In this document: positions 1 through 7,705 of the stretch, piece after piece
Layout of the letters: the number at the start of each line of letters is the position of its first letter
Numbering within the stretch: position 1 is the stretch's first letter
Assembly: GCA_945874195.1 (NCBI GenBank)
Contig: CAMCFW010000020.1
Location: 1-13,722, forward strand
Direction of reading: 5' to 3'
DNA: 13,722 nt
Origin: Chryseobacterium gleum
Lineage (GTDB): Bacteria > Bacteroidota > Bacteroidia > UBA10329
Notes under the pieces: generated by a model
The model's input: the letters and a program-made list of their open reading frames with translations, nothing else
Told to the model about the DNA's origin: nothing
Database searches by the model: none
Translations under genes and position numbers: made by a program

Positions 1-379
1 CATGTGAGGCAATCAAATCTTTAGGATTATGCACAAAATTCAGGTCGTGGATCACCGGAAGACTTCTGACATCGGCATTAAGCGATAAAAAACCATCGGG
101 AGAAAAAAAGAGGTCGGGATCTATTTTTCGCAATACCCTGGGCAATGAAAGTTCGAACCAAACATGCCAAAGCACAGGGTGGCGGGCAGGCGGACTGACC
201 ACTATTGGAATTACGTTTTTCGAAAAGATGAATGAATCATCATAAGGTCGGTCGAACAAAAAGTAGAATTCATGTTCGGGATGCGACCTTGTAATGCGGC
301 TGAGTGTTTCAAAAGAAAACCTGCCCAAACCTTCAAGTCGGTCCTTTAAGAGTAATCTCGTATTGACTGCAATTCGCAC
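1..379 (-). CDS. Glycosyltransferase family 4-like protein, N-terminal part (cut by window edge)
   Basis: The minus-strand frame is open from a GTG at 377-379 to the window edge, giving about 126 residues with no stop. It begins (M)RIAVNTRLLLKDRLEGLGRF and continues with segments such as HEFYFLFDRPYDDSF, WHVWFELSLPRVL and PVIHDLNF. This is the typical start of a GT-B fold family 4 glycosyltransferase: a Rossmann strand, a glycine-containing acceptor loop (LEGLGRF), and the stretch equivalent to 'PDLFFSPDGFLS...VIHDLNF'. Such enzymes use a nucleotide sugar to extend a lipid-linked glycan on the cytoplasmic face of the inner membrane. The C-terminal nucleotide-sugar half lies outside the window. 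GTG was chosen because an in-frame TGA lies 12 codons upstream, no ATG lies between, and family members usually begin MRI. It diverges from the flippase gene over 51 bp and probably belongs to the same polysaccharide locus. Donor and acceptor cannot be told. Confidence 0.8.
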   Translation of the reverse strand, partial: MRIAVNTRLLLKDRLEGLGRFSFETLSRITRSHPEHEFYFLFDRPYDDSFIFSKNVIPIVVSPPARHPVLWHVWFELSLPRVLRKIDPDLFFSPDGFLSLNADVRSLPVIHDLNFVHNPKDLIASH

Positions 380-430
380 TTCGGCAATGTAGTAAAAGCC
401 GCAAAGCGCAGGTCAGCCAAGCGTTTTCAA

Positions 431-1882
431 ATGGTAGATTTGCCACGCACCATGCAAAGAAAGTTCCTCTCAAACCTAGCGTTCCTTCTGTTTCTCAACT
501 TGCTGGTCAAACCGTTCTGGATCTTCGGCATAGACCGTGTCGTTCAGAACGAAGTGGGCGCTGAGGCCTATGGTTCTTACTTCGCGCTTTTCAATTTCGC
601 GCTCATCCTCAACATTTTTCTAGACCTGGGCATCAGCAACTTCAACAATCGGAACATTTCGCAGCACCAACACCTGCTCGGAAAGTACTTTCCCCGCATT
701 GTGGCCCTCAGACTACTGCTTGCCGCTGGGTATTTCATTCTGTGCGCTGTGGCCGCTCTGGTTTTCAATTATTCAGAAAGTCAGCTCAAAATGTTGGCGC
801 TGCTCTGCTTCAATCAATTCCTGCTTTCTTTCATTCTGTTTCTAAGATCGAACATTGCTGGTCTTCATCTTTTCAGAATGGACAGCGCCATTTCCGTTCT
901 AGACCGTTTGTTGATGATCGTTTCCTGCGGATGGATCCTGTGGTTTTCAGATAGGGCCTTTCAGTTCCAGATCGAGTGGTTCGTTTACCTTCAGACCATG
1001 GCCTATTCGATTACAGCCACTGTGGCTTTGGCGGTGGTGGTGCGTCATGGGAAAAACTTCTCGTTCGGCTGGAATTTCTCCATGCTCAGGGTCATTTTAA
1101 AACAGAGTCTGCCATTTGCGCTGCTCATTCTGTTGATGAGCGTCTATGGCAGAATCGACTCCGTGCTTATAGAACGGATGCTTCCAAACGGCCAACAACA
1201 AGCAGGAATCTATGCTCAGGCCTTTCGGTTATTGGATGCGAGTAACATGATCGCCTATCTGTTTGCGGTGCTGTTGCTCCCCATGTTCTCGCGCATGTTG
1301 AAGCTAAATGAAGATGTGGTGCCTCTGGCGCGGTTGGCCTCCAAACTCATTATCATACCCGCCTTTACATTGGGGATCATCTGCTGGTATCATGGCAATG
1401 ATCTTATGAAGTTGATGTATCATGCCCATGTTAGCGAAGCTGGGCGCATCGTTTCAATCCTGATGTTCTCGTTGGTGCCAATGGCCGGTGTATACGTAAT
1501 TGGAACTTTGCTTACCGCCAACGGAAGCCTGAAACACCTGAACCTGATCGCTTTGGCAACGGTGATCTTCAGTATTGTGCTTAATCTGATACTGATACCG
1601 ACCCACGGGGCTTGGGGCGCGGCCGTCAGCTGTCTTCTCACTCAGTCGCTTAGCTTCGCATTACAACTAATGCTCGGATTCAGAATCTTTCAATTCAAAT
1701 GGAAGCTGTCAGTTCTGCTCTTCCCTTTGCCCCTGTTCGTTATTGTCCTTGTTGCATGGCTTTTTTCAGATTCAGAATGGATCACATCAAGTCTCATTAT
1801 CGGTCTTTCAGGTGGGGTTCTGACCCTGCTTTCGCTTGTTTCAGAGAGCCGTGTTTTACGCGGTCTGAAGCTGGGAAAGTAG
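431..1882 (+). CDS. Wzx-type polysaccharide flippase (MATE/MOP superfamily)
   Basis: A 483-residue integral membrane protein with about 12-14 hydrophobic helices spread along its whole length and short polar loops. The N-terminus (KPFWIFGIDRVVQNEVGAEAYG...) matches the usual opening of polysaccharide-biosynthesis flippases, which goes from the first helix into 'G.e.YG.yfal.nf' and 'LDLGISNFNNRNIS'. Family members move undecaprenyl-linked repeat units from the cytoplasmic to the periplasmic face of the inner membrane. The length is normal for the family. The start at 431 is used, but Met8 (452) is a reasonable alternative because it places MQRKF directly before the first helix. It is the first gene of the run wzx-wzz-wzz-wzy, with the next gene 44 bp away. 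The substrate is unknown; a lipid-linked glycan other than O-antigen is possible. Confidence 0.85.
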   Translation: MVDLPRTMQRKFLSNLAFLLFLNLLVKPFWIFGIDRVVQNEVGAEAYGSYFALFNFALILNIFLDLGISNFNNRNISQHQHLLGKYFPRIVALRLLLAAGYFILCAVAALVFNYSESQLKMLALLCFNQFLLSFILFLRSNIAGLHLFRMDSAISVLDRLLMIVSCGWILWFSDRAFQFQIEWFVYLQTMAYSITATVALAVVVRHGKNFSFGWNFSMLRVILKQSLPFALLILLMSVYGRIDSVLIERMLPNGQQQAGIYAQAFRLLDASNMIAYLFAVLLLPMFSRMLKLNEDVVPLARLASKLIIIPAFTLGIICWYHGNDLMKLMYHAHVSEAGRIVSILMFSLVPMAGVYVIGTLLTANGSLKHLNLIALATVIFSIVLNLILIPTHGAWGAAVSCLLTQSLSFALQLMLGFRIFQFKWKLSVLLFPLPLFVIVLVAWLFSDSEWITSSLIIGLSGGVLTLLSLVSESRVLRGLKLGK

Positions 1883-1896
1883 GTACGAAAAATTTC

Positions 1897-1904
1897 TACT
1901 TTTG
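1897..1904 (+). promoter_or_regulatory. Candidate Bacteroidota -7 box (TACTTTTG) before the first wzz-like gene
   Basis: The sequence TACTTTTG is an exact match to the Bacteroidota sigma-A -7 consensus TAnnTTTG. It lies in the 44-bp gap after the flippase gene and 22 bp before the ATG at 1927, a sensible distance for a short leader. I could not find a convincing -33 TTTG at the usual spacing (bases about 19-21 upstream read GGAA/TGGG), so only half of the promoter is supported. If real, it gives the chain-length and polymerase genes transcription independent of the flippase. Confidence 0.4.
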
Positions 1905-1926
1905 CCACGCTCCGAACAGAACCTGA

Positions 1927-2955
1927 ATGACGAAGATGGAAGTAGAAAATAAACAAGGGCTGGACTTCGATTCTTCCAATCTACTTCTGTTTGTACTTCG
2001 CTGGAAAAAACCATTGCTCATCCTTGCGGTGACATCTGCCGTCCTTTCGGCCATTCTGTCAAGTCCAACGTTCATTCCACCAAAGTTCGAAAGCACGGTG
2101 ATCATGTTCCCGACCTCCACGGCTTCCATTTCAAAGTCGCTTTTATCCAAGAACAATCAGTCGAAAGAAGACCTTCTTTCCTTCGGTGAAGAGGAACAGG
2201 CAGAGCAACTTATCCAGATTCTCAATTCGGACGAAATAAGAAACCGGGTAATTCAAAAATATCAGCTTCGAGCGCATTACGAGATCGATTCGACCGAGCA
2301 GTATGGCGAAACCAAGCTGTTCAAGGAATATGAGAGCAACATTACCTATAAACGAACTGAGTTCCAGTCGGTTAGGATTGATGTGTTGGACACCGACCCT
2401 ATTCTTGCCGCCAACATGGCCAACGATATTGCGGCCTTGGTAGATTCTGTAAAGAACCGGATGCAAAAGGAACGGGCCTATAAGGCCATGGCCATTGCCG
2501 AGGCGGAATACATGGAAATGAAAAACTACGTGAAAGTGTTGGAGGATTCGCTGAACACCATGCGCGAAATGGGCGTGAACGATTACGAATCGATGTCGGA
2601 ACGATTCAACGAATATTACGCCAAAGCCATTCTAGAAAACAACACGCGTGCTGCCGAAAAGCTGGCTGAACAACTCAAGATCCTAAGTAAATATGGAGGT
2701 GCTTACGTATCTATCAGAGACATGCTAGAACACGAAAAAGAGCAACTCAGTCACCTCCGGGCCAAGTATCAGGAAGCCAAAGTGGATGCTGAGCAGTCGC
2801 TTCCACATAAGTTCATTGTCAATAGTGCCTTTCCTGCTGAAAAGAAGAGCGACCCGTTCAGATGGCTGATCGTTGTGGTTTCGGTCATATCCACCTTCAT
2901 CATTGCCTTACTTTCCATCATCGCTTACGAAAACGCCTCGAAGGCCAAAATCTAA
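1927..2955 (+). CDS. Wzz-like polysaccharide chain-length regulator, copy 1
   Basis: A 342-residue protein with the Wzz/PCP layout: a short cytoplasmic N-terminus, a first membrane helix at about 28-46 (LLILAVTSAVLSAILSS), a large periplasmic domain, and a second helix at about 314-335 (WLIVVVSVISTFIIALLSII) preceded by a Pro/Lys-rich stretch (PAEKKSDPF). The periplasmic part contains FGEEEQAEQLIQILNSDEI (about 86-104), TEFQSVRIDVLDTDPILAANMANDI, and long charged helical stretches likely to form coiled coil. Wzz proteins sit in the inner membrane and set modal chain length with the Wzy polymerase. No cytoplasmic tyrosine-kinase domain and no Walker motif follow the second helix. The next gene is a shorter paralog 5 bp downstream. 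The start at 1927 is favoured; 1936 (MEVENK) is possible. Confidence 0.83.
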   Translation: MTKMEVENKQGLDFDSSNLLLFVLRWKKPLLILAVTSAVLSAILSSPTFIPPKFESTVIMFPTSTASISKSLLSKNNQSKEDLLSFGEEEQAEQLIQILNSDEIRNRVIQKYQLRAHYEIDSTEQYGETKLFKEYESNITYKRTEFQSVRIDVLDTDPILAANMANDIAALVDSVKNRMQKERAYKAMAIAEAEYMEMKNYVKVLEDSLNTMREMGVNDYESMSERFNEYYAKAILENNTRAAEKLAEQLKILSKYGGAYVSIRDMLEHEKEQLSHLRAKYQEAKVDAEQSLPHKFIVNSAFPAEKKSDPFRWLIVVVSVISTFIIALLSIIAYENASKAKI

Positions 2956-2960
2956 AAAGT

Positions 2961-3929
2961 ATGACTGTAAAGAATAGTAATTCAGAGGTGTTCGGATTGA
3001 CCCTTAGATGGTGGAAGCAACTGGTCGGAGTGGCCATGATCGCACTGGTGCTGTCTGCCATCTTTTCAAGTCCTTTCGTCATAGCGCCCAAATACAAGTC
3101 GTTTGCGGTGCTATATCCGGCCAATATCATCCCAATGGGAACAGAGACACCCACGGAGCAGATGCTTCAGGTATTGGAATCGGACAATATCCTCGATTCG
3201 ATAGTGGATCTGTATCATTTATATGAGGCCTATCAGATCGATCCGACCGGAAATTCGGCCCGTTCGGCCCTTGTTAGAGAATATCAAAGCAACGTGACGC
3301 ATAGAAAGACCGAATACGAATCGGTTATCATTGAAGTATTGGACGAAGACCCTGTTCAAGCACGCGACATGGTGCTTTCGGTCATCTTTTTCTTCAATAA
3401 GAAAGAACGTGAACTGCAAAAGGAAAAGGCCATGGAGCTGGTCAAGATACTTGACGAGCAGGTGAATAGGAAGAAGAGTGAAATGGACAGCATGGAGGCC
3501 ATTCTATATGGCATTCGAAAAGACTTCGGCATTCTTGACTACCAGCTCCAGACCGAATATGCCACCGAGCGCTATCTTGAAGTGATATCGACCCCAGGCA
3601 AACAGGGTGCTGCCAAGGAAATTGAACCATTGCTCAACAATTTGAAAGAAAAGGGTGGTGAGTTCATGTCGCTGAATGAGCACCTATGGCGCATTAGAGG
3701 AGGGTATAATAATTTGAAGGAACAATTGGAGGCTGCTCATAGAGACGTGGAGAAAAACCTCACGTATTGCAACATCATTTCCAATCCGGTGACTTCCGAT
3801 CAGAAAGCCTATCCGATAAGGTGGTTGATCGTGCTGGTTTCGGTTATCGGAACCTTGATGATGACCGTTCTTTTCCTCAGCATTCTTGAGAACATGAGAG
3901 GAACGGTAGCCAAATCAGACGAAGGTTGA
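2961..3929 (+). CDS. Wzz-like polysaccharide chain-length regulator, copy 2 (divergent paralog)
   Basis: The start is taken as the ATG at 2961, just 5 bp after the stop of copy 1, giving 322 residues. Starting further upstream in this frame would put the N-terminus inside the second membrane helix of copy 1 in another frame and would add non-family sequence. Layout: helix 1 at about 20-37 (LVGVAMIALVLSAIFSSP), periplasmic domain with long charged helices, helix 2 at about 289-309 (WLIVLVSVIGTLMMTVLFLS). It aligns with copy 1 along its length, for example in VLSAI(L/F)SSP, REYQSNVTHRKTEYESVIIEVLDEDP and IRWLIVLVSVIG. It lacks roughly 18 residues present after helix 1 in copy 1, including the FGEEE segment. 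A role in chain-length control, alone or in a mixed complex with copy 1, is inferred. Confidence 0.8.
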   Translation: MTVKNSNSEVFGLTLRWWKQLVGVAMIALVLSAIFSSPFVIAPKYKSFAVLYPANIIPMGTETPTEQMLQVLESDNILDSIVDLYHLYEAYQIDPTGNSARSALVREYQSNVTHRKTEYESVIIEVLDEDPVQARDMVLSVIFFFNKKERELQKEKAMELVKILDEQVNRKKSEMDSMEAILYGIRKDFGILDYQLQTEYATERYLEVISTPGKQGAAKEIEPLLNNLKEKGGEFMSLNEHLWRIRGGYNNLKEQLEAAHRDVEKNLTYCNIISNPVTSDQKAYPIRWLIVLVSVIGTLMMTVLFLSILENMRGTVAKSDEG

Positions 3930-3942
3930 AAAGGGACAAGCC

Positions 3943-5415
3943 TTGATAGATGCATTGAAATCGAAAGAGATCAGCACCAAATGGATCTATTTGGTCGGTG
4001 GCGCCTTTGCGTTGATCAATGCCATTCTCATCGCTTTCGAATTCTATTACGCTCCTCTTATTCCGATCGTTGTGGCCATCGTGCTGCTAGCCTTCTTCGC
4101 TCTAGACAAGCTAGTGCTTTTCATCGTTTTCCTCACTCCACTTTCTGTCAACTTCACAGATATCGGGTTCGGTGTCGGTCTTACTTTACCAACAGACCCG
4201 TTGCTTTTTGGAGTGATGATCATGTTTATTCTGAAACTGATTGCCGAATATTCGTTCGATAAGAAGATTGCCGATCATCCCGTGACCCTGGCCATCATTG
4301 TCAACCTTGTATGGTTGGCAGTCACAACGGTCACGAGCGAATTGCCGATGATTTCCCTGAAGTATTTCGTATCCAGATTGTGGTACGTGATTGCCTTTTA
4401 CTTTCTGGCCACGCAGGTTTTTCGAAAATTTGAGAACATCAAGTGGTTTCTTGGCCTTTATGTCACCTCGTTCAGCGGCATCATCTGTTACACAATCATA
4501 CACCATGGCATGTATGGTTTCATGGAGCAACCGGCCCACTGGGTCATGTCACCGTTCTTTAACGACCACACTTCTTATGGTGCGGCATTGGCCATGTACT
4601 ATCCGCTTTTGGTGGGGCTTGTGGTAGGTGGAAACTATAGCCGAAGCTGGAAGATCGTCTTCACGTTCATTCTTCTACTTTTCACCGTGGCCTTGATCCT
4701 TTCCTATACGAGGGCGGCATGGGTAAGTCTGGTGGGCGCTTTAGGTGTTTTTCTCGTTATCCGATTCAAGGTACGGTTCAGAACGTTGGTCTCTTTGGCA
4801 GCAGTTTTCCTAGTGGCGCTCTTCCTTTCGTGGGACTCGATCGTAATGAAACTGGAGAAGAACCGGCAAGATTCTTCAGCCGAAATTACCGAGCACGTAC
4901 AGTCCATCACCAACATTTCCACAGATGCTTCCAATCTTGAGCGTTTGAACCGTTGGGGTTCGGCTTGGCGTATGTTTTTAGATCGGCCTTTTGTTGGCTG
5001 GGGACCGGGAACCTATATGTTCCAATACGCACCATATCAACTTTCGACCGAAAAGACGGCCATCAGCACCAATGCCGGTGACAAGGGAAATGCGCACAGC
5101 GAATATATCGGACCATTGGCCGAATCGGGCGTATTCGGCATGTTGAGTTTCTTGGTGATCATCATCTGTGTGGTCTATTATGCAGTGACGCTTTACCCAC
5201 GGATCCAGAACAAGGAACATCGAATGTATCTGATGTGTATGTTCCTCGGATTGGTTACTTACCTCATTCACGGCATTCTGAACAATTTTCTTGACACGGA
5301 TAAGGCATCCGCACCGTTCTGGGGCTTTATTGCGGCCATAGTGGCCATTGAAGTCTATCACGTGGAAACTCCAAAAAAGCAAGACGAAGAACTACTTGAA
5401 CCGAGTGGTGAGTAG
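3943..5415 (+). CDS. Wzy / O-antigen ligase-type membrane protein
   Basis: A 490-residue protein with many membrane helices and one long periplasmic loop before the last helices, as in the Wzy_C/O-antigen ligase family. Visible landmarks are NDHTSYG (207-213), LSYTRAAWV (253-261), GWGPGTYMFQYAP (352-364), and HSEYIGPLAESGVFGM (385-400), the family's conserved G-W-G-P-G-T and H-x-E-Y...E-S-G signature. Members either polymerise lipid-linked repeat units or transfer finished glycan to lipid A or another acceptor, on the periplasmic face. Sequence alone does not separate the two jobs; the Wzx and Wzz neighbours favour a polymerase. The start is a TTG at 3943: there is no ATG before the first helix, and the frame is closed upstream by TAG at 3907. 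It lies 13 bp after the second wzz-like gene. Its 3' end overlaps the convergent phosphatase gene by 24 bp. Confidence 0.82.
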   Translation: MIDALKSKEISTKWIYLVGGAFALINAILIAFEFYYAPLIPIVVAIVLLAFFALDKLVLFIVFLTPLSVNFTDIGFGVGLTLPTDPLLFGVMIMFILKLIAEYSFDKKIADHPVTLAIIVNLVWLAVTTVTSELPMISLKYFVSRLWYVIAFYFLATQVFRKFENIKWFLGLYVTSFSGIICYTIIHHGMYGFMEQPAHWVMSPFFNDHTSYGAALAMYYPLLVGLVVGGNYSRSWKIVFTFILLLFTVALILSYTRAAWVSLVGALGVFLVIRFKVRFRTLVSLAAVFLVALFLSWDSIVMKLEKNRQDSSAEITEHVQSITNISTDASNLERLNRWGSAWRMFLDRPFVGWGPGTYMFQYAPYQLSTEKTAISTNAGDKGNAHSEYIGPLAESGVFGMLSFLVIIICVVYYAVTLYPRIQNKEHRMYLMCMFLGLVTYLIHGILNNFLDTDKASAPFWGFIAAIVAIEVYHVETPKKQDEELLEPSGE

Positions 5416-6669
5416 GGCGATATCGTCCACGTAAGGCATCTGCCCCTTGTGAGTTTTCAGGTGTCTTACAATACTTTCGTTCACCTCGCGCACAGGATTG
5501 TGCTGATTATCCAACAGGATCAATTCCAACTTGTTCTCACCGAATTCGCGTTCTCGCATGTTTTCCAATTCAACCACGCCATCGGTGTAGCAAGTAATGA
5601 GCGATCCTGGCTCTAGAACAACGATTCCTTCTCTGATGGTGGGAAGTTCATCCAACATGCCCAAACCCGGACAACCAATGGATAGCCCCATTGTGGTATC
5701 GTTGGAAACAAGAATAGGTGCGTTCTGACCGGCATTGACATATTGCAACACCCTGGTCATATAGTTGTATTTGGCCAAAAAAATGGTGATGAACTTCTCG
5801 CCCATGGCCGAATTCAAAACTTTCACATTCAGTTCTTGAACGAGCTCTGTAAGCGAGGTCTCGTGCTTGAACAAGGCCCTGAGATTGGCCTGAAAATTCG
5901 ACATCAATAGCGCTGCCGAAACTCCCTTGCCCGAAACATCGGCCATGCAAAAGGCAATTTCATTATCGCTTAGCTGAATAAAATCGTAATAATCTCCACC
6001 GACATCTTGGTGCGGCTTGTGGTAGGCGGCCATTTCCACATGCTGATTATGAGGCAACACACTCGGAAACAGCATGTTCTGCATTTCCGAAGCCAGCTCC
6101 ATTTCCCGCTTCATTCCTGCTCTATGCAAATTCTCCTTGAACAATCGTTTGTTCTCAATGGAAACGATAATGATGTTCGCCAAGGTCTGAATGAATGGAA
6201 TATGGCGGGTCTTAGTGTTCTCTATCAGATCCTCGTTTATATCTCCGGCCAACAGATACGCCAACGGCTCATTCTTGTGAAGAATAGGAATAATGACATC
6301 GAACTGACCGAAATATTTATCGCTGCCCTTGGTCACTTCCTGAACCTCCCGGATCACAAGAAGTTCGGTCTCCATATTAGGAAGGTCCATTCCGCGCACC
6401 AGACCGTGTGCAATCGATTGCTCCCATTCTTCGTTATTGGTGTAAAATAAAAGCCGACCTATGTTCAGTTGATTTCTGAGTACGAACTCAAAGATCTTGA
6501 GCAATTGCTCTCTCGAAAAGTTGTTGTTGATGGCATTTGTGATCTCCAGCAAGGAGTTGAGCTTGAGGTTTTTCAACTTCAACGCAGAATTGGCAATCTT
6601 GAGTGTCTCAAGAATGATCTGCTCGTTCTTATTCTTGCTAATGCTGGTCAAGGTGCTCTTCGTAGCCAT
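5392..6669 (-). CDS. GAF-SpoIIE (RsbU-like) protein serine/threonine phosphatase
   Basis: A 425-residue soluble protein. Residues about 30-180 look like a degenerate GAF sensor domain (ITNAINNNFSREQLLKIFEFVLRNQ... through QTLANIIIVSIENKRL). A helical linker with MKREMELASEMQNMLFP (186-202) follows, then a PP2C-like SpoIIE domain. Metal-binding and family motifs are intact: GGDYYDF (224-230), ADVSGKG (243-249), NAGQNAP (312-318), TDGVVE (362-367) and DDIALL (415-420). Related RsbU/SpoIIE enzymes dephosphorylate an anti-sigma-factor antagonist in partner-switching signalling. No STAS antagonist, HATPase kinase or sigma factor is in this window, so the target is unknown. It lies 98 bp downstream of the LpxD-family gene on the same strand and converges on, and overlaps, the wzy-like gene. 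Confidence 0.88.
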   Translation of the reverse strand: MATKSTLTSISKNKNEQIILETLKIANSALKLKNLKLNSLLEITNAINNNFSREQLLKIFEFVLRNQLNIGRLLFYTNNEEWEQSIAHGLVRGMDLPNMETELLVIREVQEVTKGSDKYFGQFDVIIPILHKNEPLAYLLAGDINEDLIENTKTRHIPFIQTLANIIIVSIENKRLFKENLHRAGMKREMELASEMQNMLFPSVLPHNQHVEMAAYHKPHQDVGGDYYDFIQLSDNEIAFCMADVSGKGVSAALLMSNFQANLRALFKHETSLTELVQELNVKVLNSAMGEKFITIFLAKYNYMTRVLQYVNAGQNAPILVSNDTTMGLSIGCPGLGMLDELPTIREGIVVLEPGSLITCYTDGVVELENMREREFGENKLELILLDNQHNPVREVNESIVRHLKTHKGQMPYVDDIALLTTRFK

Positions 6670-6700
6670 GAAGGTACGAATGCAGAAAGGTGCTTTGCAA

Positions 6701-6717
6701 ACTCTTAGACAAAGAGT
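6701..6717 (-). other. Small inverted repeat in the lpxD-phosphatase gap
   Basis: ACTCTT-AGACA-AAGAGT is a perfect 6-bp stem with a 5-base loop, in the 98-bp gap between the LpxD-family gene and the phosphatase gene. On the minus strand it is followed by TTTGCAAAG. It could be a weak attenuating hairpin or an operator, but the stem is short and there is no U-run. I could not find an exact TAnnTTTG promoter box here (the nearest has three bases in place of two between TA and TTTG). Its function is open. Confidence 0.2.
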
Positions 6718-6767
6718 AATAACAAGGTGACGAGTTGTTGTCTTGGGAAGGTGATTCTACGAACGGT

Positions 6768-7700
6768 TCACTTCGAAAGCCGCTCAATGATGGATGGAAG
6801 TTGCTTTATTAATGCCAATTCCTTCATCTTTTCTCTTGCTTCGCGAACCGGACTACCGAAATAGGTGATGCCTCCCTTTAACGACTTGGCGAGCCCTGAC
6901 TGTCCTAAGACCACAGCACCTTTGCCAATGGTCAGGTCCTTTTGCACTCCAACCTGACCCCAGAGTATCACATCATCTTCAATAGTTACCACGCCTGCAA
7001 TGCCGACCTGCGCGGCAAAAAGGCAATTTCGTCCAACAACAGTATCGTGCCCAACCTGAACCATGTTATCAATCTTGGTGCCTTGGCCTATTACTGTTTC
7101 GGCCGTCACGCCACGGTCGATGGTGCACGAGGCACCTATTTCCACGTCATTCTCAATTCGGACGGAACCGCAACTGTTCAATTTCTTGAATCCCGAAGTC
7201 GAACGCTGATAATAGTAGGCATCGGCCCCGATCACTGTTCCAGAATGGATTATCACATTATCTCCGATGGTGCAGCCATCGTAAATGGTAACATTCGGAT
7301 GGATCATACAATTTGAGCCGATCACCGAATTTCTACCCACAAATACTCCGGGCATAATGGTGGTACCGACACCTATGACAACCGAAGAATGGATCATTTC
7401 ATTCGTTCGGTGATCACCCCGGAACTCCTTCGACAATTCGGTAAAAACATCGAACGGTTTTCCGACCAGAAGTTGAACCTTGCCTTCAGGCGCTTCAAAA
7501 ACCTCATTCACCAGCACACAGCTCGCTTCAGATCCGAAAGCCTTCTTCATGTATTTGGCATTGTCGCAGAAAGTGACATCGCCTTTTTCAACTCGATGGA
7601 TCTCGTTGATGCCTGTAAGCATAAAAGCGCCATTGCCAATGCACTGGGCTCCCAATCGGGCAGCCAGATCGGTGGCGCTTATCGGTTCGTTGAATTTCAA
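6768..7700 (-). CDS. LpxD-family UDP-3-O-acylglucosamine N-acyltransferase-like protein
   Basis: A 310-residue left-handed beta-helix acyltransferase. The N-terminal domain has GDVTFCDNAKY (40-50), which places F44, N47 and Y50 where E. coli LpxD has its uridine-contacting residues. Hexapeptide repeats run from about 105 to 265, followed by helices (FGSPVREAREKMKELALIKQ). His218 in MVQVGHDTVVG matches the catalytic His239 of E. coli LpxD. The position of the second conserved His (276) is Asp255 here, in WGQVGVQKDLTIG. LpxD adds a 3-hydroxyacyl chain to UDP-3-O-acyl-glucosamine in lipid A synthesis. Bacteroidota often carry a second LpxD-like gene right after efp, and this looks like that paralog, so its exact acceptor is uncertain. 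The start is TTG at 7700, 5 bp after the efp stop; no ATG lies near the N-terminus. It is likely co-transcribed with efp. Confidence 0.85.
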   Translation of the reverse strand: MKFNEPISATDLAARLGAQCIGNGAFMLTGINEIHRVEKGDVTFCDNAKYMKKAFGSEASCVLVNEVFEAPEGKVQLLVGKPFDVFTELSKEFRGDHRTNEMIHSSVVIGVGTTIMPGVFVGRNSVIGSNCMIHPNVTIYDGCTIGDNVIIHSGTVIGADAYYYQRSTSGFKKLNSCGSVRIENDVEIGASCTIDRGVTAETVIGQGTKIDNMVQVGHDTVVGRNCLFAAQVGIAGVVTIEDDVILWGQVGVQKDLTIGKGAVVLGQSGLAKSLKGGITYFGSPVREAREKMKELALIKQLPSIIERLSK

Positions 7701-7705
7701 GCGGA

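Noticed and set aside
2862..2960. Upstream extension of the second wzz-like gene
   Set aside because: The extra 33 residues overlap the first wzz-like gene in another frame and do not look like a Wzz N-terminus. The ATG at 2961 gives the normal layout.
6007..6450. Plus-strand open frame of 147 codons
   Set aside because: Antisense to the phosphatase gene. The composition is that of a shadow frame and no protein family is recognisable.
6670..6767. Possible promoter of the phosphatase gene
   Set aside because: TTTG boxes occur on the minus strand, but no TAnnTTTG is present; the nearest versions have three or four bases in place of two. Transcription from the efp promoter by read-through is equally possible.
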